From Candidatus Tectimicrobiota bacterium (GTDB lineage: Bacteria; JACPUC01), in the NCBI GenBank assembly GCA_016192455.1, contig JACPUC010000026.1, positions 213,355 through 277,354 of the forward strand: 64,000 nt of DNA. The letters run 5' to 3'. The position numbers and the translations under genes were made by a program. Below the pieces are notes generated by a model, which did not search any database, had not been told where the DNA came from, and was given only the letters and a program-made list of their open reading frames with translations. This document shows, one piece after another, positions 59,746-64,000 of this stretch (positions are counted from its first letter, which is position 1; the number at the start of each line of letters is the position of its first letter).

Positions 59746-60174
59746 ATGCGCGAAGCCTACAGTGTTGGAGCCAAGGCTACCCAGGTCCAGGAGACCCTCA
59801 CGGGGTATCGACTGAGCCTGGTGGCGACGCTGGCGTGTCTGGCCCTGGCCCTTCTGGCTATGGTGGATTTCCGCCGCGGCTTCCTGTTTACCGGCGCGAC
59901 AGATTTCGGCCGCTACGTCCTCAGCACGCCCTCCTTCCGGTTCAGTCCATGGCACCTCCTGATGCTCGGCATCGGCCTGGCGGGGTTTGTGAGCTCTCTT
60001 CGCAGGCTTCAACGCTGCGAGGCGGAGCTGCGTGGAGAGAAACTGGAGGGGGTGACGCGCTGGCTGGCGGCGGGCCTCTTCGGCTTGCTGGTCGTGGACC
60101 TGTTTACCTACCGCGGGGTGCCGACGGTGCGCGCCGCGTTGGCGGGGATCGCCGCCGGCGCGCTGTTCCTGTAG
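59746..60174 (+). CDS. membrane protein of unknown function in the nos cluster
   Basis: A 142-residue protein with three or four hydrophobic segments, starting after a short soluble N-terminus (MREAYSVGAKATQVQ). ATG 59746 follows GGAAGG and lies 24 bp after the DsbD-like gene. No family is recognised. The segment FRFSPWHLLMLGIGLAGF between helices contains no obvious metal site except single His and Cys residues. It is probably co-transcribed with the neighbouring genes. Confidence 0.65.
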   Translation: MREAYSVGAKATQVQETLTGYRLSLVATLACLALALLAMVDFRRGFLFTGATDFGRYVLSTPSFRFSPWHLLMLGIGLAGFVSSLRRLQRCEAELRGEKLEGVTRWLAAGLFGLLVVDLFTYRGVPTVRAALAGIAAGALFL

Positions 60175-60269
60175 TCCGCCGCTCGCCGGGCTTCCTCTTC
60201 AACCGTGAGGTGGATCTTCGCACCTCCTCGCGGAGAACTCCCCGACCTAGAACCAGAGGATCGCGAGCC

Positions 60270-60848
60270 GTGTATCAGGTCGTGCTGATCTTCCACATTG
60301 TCAACGTCGTCCTGATGGCCGCGCCCTACTACAACCTCGTCGTCGTGAGCGAGCGGAGCAAATTTGGCCCGGCGCACGTGCAGGTGGACCGCTACTTCGA
60401 GCAGATCGTCAGGGGTATCCTCTTCCGCTGCTACTTCATCCAGTGGAGTGTCCTCCTGCTGGGACTTCTCCTCGTCGGCCTGCACAACAACTGGAGCTTC
60501 CAGTCGCTGCTCACGCAGTGGCAACTGCTGATCAAAGAAGCAGCCTGGGTGGCGATCATGGTGGTGCATAACCTCGTCTACTTTGGCATCCAGCCGCGCA
60601 TCGAGGCGCTGTTGCGGGGGCTCCAGGGAGAATCTATCCCGCCCGAGATCACCAGCCGTGTCACAACCCTGCGAATCCGCAGGAAACAGGGGGCCGCCGC
60701 CTGCTTTTTCTTCGTGCTGGTGGCGGTGATCATGGGGGTCCAGATCAGCCGGCCGCTTGGCCCCGGAACCACGGTGGCGCTCACCCTCCTCGCCCTCCTC
60801 TTCGCCTGGCGGGCGTATCGCAGCGGTGTGCAGTATGGCTGGGTCTAG
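60270..60848 (+). CDS. membrane protein of unknown function, four to five helices
   Basis: A 192-residue membrane protein. It starts at GTG 60270 with the hydrophobic YQVVLIFHIVNVVLMAAPYYN. Conserved-looking His residues in the first and later helices (FHIVN, LHNNWS, VVHNLVYFG) resemble haem- or copper-handling membrane proteins of the CopD/CtaG kind, but no match is certain. Its end overlaps the start of the first sco gene by 14 bp, showing translational coupling. A longer upstream frame is the shadow of the preceding gene. Confidence 0.65.
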   Translation: MYQVVLIFHIVNVVLMAAPYYNLVVVSERSKFGPAHVQVDRYFEQIVRGILFRCYFIQWSVLLLGLLLVGLHNNWSFQSLLTQWQLLIKEAAWVAIMVVHNLVYFGIQPRIEALLRGLQGESIPPEITSRVTTLRIRRKQGAAACFFFVLVAVIMGVQISRPLGPGTTVALTLLALLFAWRAYRSGVQYGWV

Positions 60849-61500
60849 GAAGGCGGCAGCCCTTCTCGTTCTGCTCCTCGCCGTTTCACCAAGAGCCGCA
60901 GCGGCCCACACACCGGACTGGGTCAGCCACCTCTTCGAATGGGTCCTGGGAAAGAAGGCCGCCGTCGGCGAGGCTCCTTCTGCCGGCTGGCTCGAACCCG
61001 AGCCGGCGCACGACTTCCGGCTGCTGGATCAGGAGGGCGGCGAGAAGACACTGCGGGACTATCGCGGCAGGGTGGTGGTGATGAATTTCTTCCACGCCAC
61101 CTGCGGGAACACCTGCGGCAGCATGAAAGAGCTGAGAATCCTGGCAAGGAGTCTGGGGAAGAAGATGGGCGCCGAGGTGGTCTTCCTCTCCGTGAGCCTC
61201 GATGCCGCGGAACACCCCTCCGGGGAGGCGGGAACCTTTGACCGGCAATGGCGGATGGGCCCACGATGGCAGCTCCTGCACGGTCCGTCCGCGGCCATCG
61301 AAGAGCTGGCGAAAGCGTATGGCGTATATTTCAAGAAGATCGAATCCGCCGAGGGGAAAAACGCTCGCACTGTCGAGTACAGCGACGTGATCCTCTTTCT
61401 CGATCAGCAGGGGAGGCTCCGCAAGCGGGTGCTGCCGCATCTCCTGCAGCTCAGCGGACGCGAAGATGTCGGGTGGCTGCTCCAGCAAGCTGCCCATTGA
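60835..61500 (+). CDS. SCO1/SenC family copper chaperone (CGNTC type)
   Basis: A 221-residue exported thioredoxin-fold protein. A signal peptide (to about AAAAHT) precedes the domain. The copper or redox motif is Cys90-GNT-Cys94 in NFFHATCGNTCGS, where Sco proteins usually have C-x3-C-P. The AEVVFLSVSLD strand is typical of the family. Sco proteins deliver copper to, or reduce, CuA sites. Here both NosZ and the cytochrome-cupredoxin carry CuA-like sites. ATG 60835 overlaps the previous gene; the next sco gene starts 23 bp after its stop. Confidence 0.82.
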   Translation: MAGSRKAAALLVLLLAVSPRAAAAHTPDWVSHLFEWVLGKKAAVGEAPSAGWLEPEPAHDFRLLDQEGGEKTLRDYRGRVVVMNFFHATCGNTCGSMKELRILARSLGKKMGAEVVFLSVSLDAAEHPSGEAGTFDRQWRMGPRWQLLHGPSAAIEELAKAYGVYFKKIESAEGKNARTVEYSDVILFLDQQGRLRKRVLPHLLQLSGREDVGWLLQQAAH

Positions 61501-61523
61501 GGATACAGCGTGAGGATACCGAC

Positions 61524-62450
61524 ATGGCAATAACCAAGTGGCGTTGGTCCAGGAAGGGTGTCGCGCGGCTGGCGGGTGTGCTGGCCTTCTTCGCTGTTGG
61601 TCTGGCCGGCGGGGCCATACTCTCGCAGCGACTGGTGTTCGGCACCAACGGGGGGCCGGTCCCGAAGCTCAGCGAGGTTGCCGCCAGCCCTGAGCAGATC
61701 GACCAGCTCAACCCCTCCTCGCTCCCTCCCATCGGCATCTCCCCCGTGCCGCCCAGGGCGCAGGAGGGTCGGAGCCCGCAAGTGTCCGCCGACCCGGCGC
61801 CCACGTCGGCCGCGAACCTGCACGCCGATGGGGGGCATGCTCAGCCCGCCGACCCCGGCGGCGCAAAGGTGGACAACCTCACCACCATACCCTGGGCTGA
61901 TCCTTACCCGGCCTCCCCCTTCAGCCTAACCGACCAGGATGGCAGGCTCGTTGCGCTCAACAGCCTCCAGGGCAGGGTTGTGGTCTTGAGCTTTCTCTAC
62001 ACCCACTGCAAGACCGTCTGTCCCCTCTTGGCACGGCAGTTGACGCAGCTCCAGCATGATCTCGGCCCCTTGATGAGGAGGGACATCCTCTTCCTGTCGG
62101 TCACCATCGACCCGAAGCGCGACACCCCCGAAGTGCTGAAGCGGTACGGCGAAACGCTCGGCATTGATTTCAGGAGTTGGCGGCTTCTCACCGGCCCGGA
62201 GGAGAGGGTTCAGGAGGTTCTGCGGGCCTATCGCGTCCACGTCGAGGTGGAGAAGGAGCCGCACGGGCCCCAGCAGGGGGAGGGCTACGAGCTTGCCCAT
62301 GGCGCCCCCATCTACTTTATTGATCAGTGGGGGCGCGTGCGCAAGCGCACCGCGCCCACCATGCTGCCGCGCCTCGGTCAGCCGGCTCTCGAGTGGTTGG
62401 TGAAGCAGGGTGCGAGCGATACGACCAACGGCAAGGGGGGCCGCCACTAA
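61524..62450 (+). CDS. SCO1/SenC family copper chaperone (CKTVCP type)
   Basis: A 308-residue membrane-anchored Sco protein. One N-terminal helix (residues 15-33) is followed by a Pro/Ala-rich linker of about 90 residues and then the Sco domain. The motif is Cys162-KTV-Cys166-Pro in FLYTHCKTVCPLL, and DILFLSVTIDPKRDTPEVL is canonical. GYELAHGAPIYFID carries the expected copper-binding His. It differs from the preceding Sco in linker length and motif, suggesting a division of labour between copper delivery and disulfide reduction. It is the last gene of the nos cluster. Confidence 0.87.
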   Translation: MAITKWRWSRKGVARLAGVLAFFAVGLAGGAILSQRLVFGTNGGPVPKLSEVAASPEQIDQLNPSSLPPIGISPVPPRAQEGRSPQVSADPAPTSAANLHADGGHAQPADPGGAKVDNLTTIPWADPYPASPFSLTDQDGRLVALNSLQGRVVVLSFLYTHCKTVCPLLARQLTQLQHDLGPLMRRDILFLSVTIDPKRDTPEVLKRYGETLGIDFRSWRLLTGPEERVQEVLRAYRVHVEVEKEPHGPQQGEGYELAHGAPIYFIDQWGRVRKRTAPTMLPRLGQPALEWLVKQGASDTTNGKGGRH

Positions 62451-62544
62451 CGTAGCGTTGCAACCCCTCCTTCACGAAAAGAAAGGTCGTTCCCAATCAA
62501 AAGGCGGCGCTTGGGCGAGAAAGAGGCGCCGCAGCGCGAGAGGC

Positions 62545-62580
62545 AAAAAGAGAAAGGAGAGCACCCGGAATTCTCCTTTC
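62545..62580 (-). terminator. intrinsic terminator between convergent genes
   Basis: GAAAGGAGA (62552-62560) pairs with TCTCCTTTC (62572-62580). On the minus strand it is followed by TCTTTTTGCC, a good T-tail for the binding-protein gene that ends at 62699. It may also end transcription of the nos cluster. Confidence 0.7.
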
Positions 62581-62698
62581 CTCATTCTCCTCGTTCCCCT
62601 CTCATTGGCGGTGCGAGGGCACGGCTTCCCCACAACTCCCCCTGCCAATGCCGCCTGCAACACCCCACGTTGCCTCAGTGGACCCTCGAGACGTACAA

Positions 62699-63709
62699 CT
62701 AGAAGGCAATCTCTTTCGGCATGTGCGAGAAGACCGTATCGATGTGCTGTGCGGCTTCCGCGGGCAGCAACCCGAACTCGATGTTCTTCCGCAGGAAGAG
62801 CTTGGTGCTCTCCAGGAGCTTGGGGTTCCAGGCGCTCGGATACATGCGGGGGAGCATCTTGACCATGAGCTGCATCTGCGCCTCGGTCTTGATGCCGAGT
62901 ATCTCCTTGGCGGCGGCGAACGTCTCGGCGGGGTGCGCCCTGACAAATCCGAGGGACTCCGCGATGGTCCGCACGAGGCGCTGCGAGCGTTGCGGGTTCT
63001 CCTTCACCCAGCCCTCATCCACGCCGACGGCCACCGAGGTGAGGAACTCAGCGCCGGTCAGGTCGGTCCAAATCTCACCCAGGTTCGCCAACTCCCGGAA
63101 CTCGCCGTCCGCAATCTTGCGGATGGTATTCTGGTCGGACTGGATGACTCCCGCCAGCTCCTTCTTCAAGAGAAGCCCCTGCAGCACCTGCGGAGCCCCG
63201 AAAACCAGCTTGAAGTCATTGTCGATGTCGATGCCGCGCATCTTCAAGATGAGCTTGGCGATGTTGTAGATGCCGGTGACCTGGGAGAGGGACCCCACCC
63301 GCTGACCCTTCAGATCGGCAAAGCTCTTGGCGGGGGAATCGGCGGGCACCACCACGCTCCAGTGCGAGGTCATGAGCGGGGCGATGATGCGGATCGGGTT
63401 ATTTCGCGCATTGGCGCGCACGGCCGCGACGACCCCCAGGATGCCGGCATCCACGTTCTTCTGCACCAGCGCCTGCATGGCCCGGTCCGGGGGAAAGCTC
63501 TTCAGATCGAGATCGATGCCGTTCTTGGCGTCGAACTGCTTGCTTTTCGCGATGCTCGTCACCACGCCGACGACGCTGCCGGTGGTGGCGAAGACGACCT
63601 TCTCCGCCGCCGCTGCTGGTTGCGCCGCTCGCGCCAGGAGCAGCGCACCCATGACCGCTACGACGGCGAGCCTCCCGGTGACGCCCCCAACGCTCCTGCA
63701 GGTACCCAT
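62699..63709 (-). CDS. NMT1/TauA-type ABC solute-binding protein
   Basis: A 336-residue periplasmic binding protein. A signal peptide with core RLAVVAVMGALLLARAA ends near AAAAEK. The body has FATTGSVVGVVTSIAKSK, DAGILGVVAAVRAN and SFADLKGQRVGSLSQVTGI, the usual NMT1-like ligand-cleft blocks. ATG 63709 is chosen because AAGGGAGGGAG precedes it and the signal peptide follows; the longer upstream frame is Arg-rich. It is of the same family as the interrupted protein at 1.3-2.3 kb but clearly diverged. No permease or ATPase gene is adjacent within the window. Confidence 0.85.
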   Translation of the reverse strand: MGTCRSVGGVTGRLAVVAVMGALLLARAAQPAAAAEKVVFATTGSVVGVVTSIAKSKQFDAKNGIDLDLKSFPPDRAMQALVQKNVDAGILGVVAAVRANARNNPIRIIAPLMTSHWSVVVPADSPAKSFADLKGQRVGSLSQVTGIYNIAKLILKMRGIDIDNDFKLVFGAPQVLQGLLLKKELAGVIQSDQNTIRKIADGEFRELANLGEIWTDLTGAEFLTSVAVGVDEGWVKENPQRSQRLVRTIAESLGFVRAHPAETFAAAKEILGIKTEAQMQLMVKMLPRMYPSAWNPKLLESTKLFLRKNIEFGLLPAEAAQHIDTVFSHMPKEIAF

Positions 63710-63889
63710 GCTCCCTCCCTTGCCAGACACCCTGGTCGATACGGTCGAGGCCATTGCGCCTCTCATGCGGCGCATCCGTCCTTGCAAGGAGAACCCTCTT
63801 CGAAGCAGCCGTTGCGCTCGCGCTGCGCCAGCTCTCAGCGCCAGGTTGCCCTCGCAAGGCACGCTGCGAGATATTTGCCGGACTAGTAC

Positions 63890-64000
63890 TTAGTTGCGTA
63901 ATTCAGTTATACGCCTCGTAAGGGTGACTGGGTGGACGACCGTTTTGCGCCACTCGAAGGGGGCGGCCTCAGGATTATAGGCGGCGATGAACGCTTCGAT
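63890..64000 (-). mobile_element. IS630-family transposase, C-terminal end, cut by the window edge
   Basis: A minus-strand frame enters from the right edge and ends at TAA (63890-63892). Its 36 visible residues include IEAFIAAYNPEAAPFEWRKT followed by VHP and ITELRN. FIAAYN plus PFEWxK is the hallmark C-terminus of IS630/Tc1-mariner-type transposases as I recall them. The rest of the element lies beyond the window. Its inverted-repeat end should lie between 63710 and 63889 but was not defined. Confidence 0.7.

Noticed and set aside
1-64000. CRISPR arrays, rRNA and tRNA genes
   Set aside because: No regularly spaced direct repeats, tRNA T-loop signatures or rRNA-like segments were seen on either strand.

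Overview
The window is GC-rich, tightly packed bacterial chromosome. The gene set is that of a facultatively or strictly anaerobic degrader of aromatic and organic acids. It includes a benzoyl-CoA-reductase-type enzyme, a 4-hydroxybenzoyl-CoA-reductase-type enzyme, several amidohydrolase-2 proteins, CaiB/thiolase/acyl-CoA mutase genes, NMT1-type ABC binding proteins, several molybdoenzymes, and nitrous oxide reductase with a Sec-type signal peptide. This mixture is typical of uncultivated lineages such as Methylomirabilota/Rokubacteria or deltaproteobacterial relatives. That placement is inference; no rRNA or ribosomal protein gene lies in the window.

Layout. 0.3-2.3 kb holds an ABC permease and a solute-binding protein interrupted by an in-frame amber codon. 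2.6-7.2 kb holds an orphan HyuB, a FAD oxidoreductase and an SDR. 7.3-12.5 kb (minus strand) holds a three-subunit 4-hydroxybenzoyl-CoA-reductase-like enzyme and an acyl-CoA dehydrogenase. 13-23.4 kb holds a hemerythrin, an FNR-like [4Fe-4S] regulator, and an operon with both catalytic and both activator subunits of a class I benzoyl-CoA-reductase-like enzyme. That operon also carries two amidohydrolases, a BadH-like dehydrogenase and a second hemerythrin. 23.5-32.4 kb holds an exported Cys-repeat protein, an amidohydrolase, MoeA, an M20 peptidase, a molybdenum hydroxylase and an MBL hydrolase. 32.7-39.9 kb (plus strand) is acyl-CoA metabolism: RidA, CaiB, thiolase, mutase, 2-hydroxyacid dehydrogenase and proline dehydrogenase.

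40.1-40.8 kb is a DsbA-like gene with an in-frame TGA at its redox site followed by a SECIS-like hairpin. It is best read as a selenoprotein that ordinary ORF calling truncates. A consensus parS palindrome lies at 41.1 kb. 41.5-49.9 kb looks less GC-rich by eye and carries arsRBC and a TtrBCA-type respiratory molybdoenzyme. 50.2-52.4 kb is another DMSO-reductase-family enzyme. 53.2-62.5 kb is a nitrous-oxide-reductase cluster: an Rrf2 regulator, a cytochrome c-cupredoxin fusion, nosZ, membrane proteins, a DsbD-like protein and two Sco proteins, with no nosD, nosF, nosY or nosL. The right end has another NMT1-type binding protein and the tail of an IS630-family transposase.

Integration. An FNR-like protein is encoded at 14.5 kb. 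Three FNR boxes (12.74, 15.36 and 43.81 kb) each have a -10-like hexamer at exactly the class II distance. They face the hemerythrin, the benzoyl-CoA-reductase operon and the TtrBCA operon. The window therefore looks like a low-oxygen regulon linking aromatic-ring reduction to anaerobic respiration. A dispersed multi-hairpin repeat of about 190 bp occurs between genes at 6.3, 28.8 and 38.8 kb.
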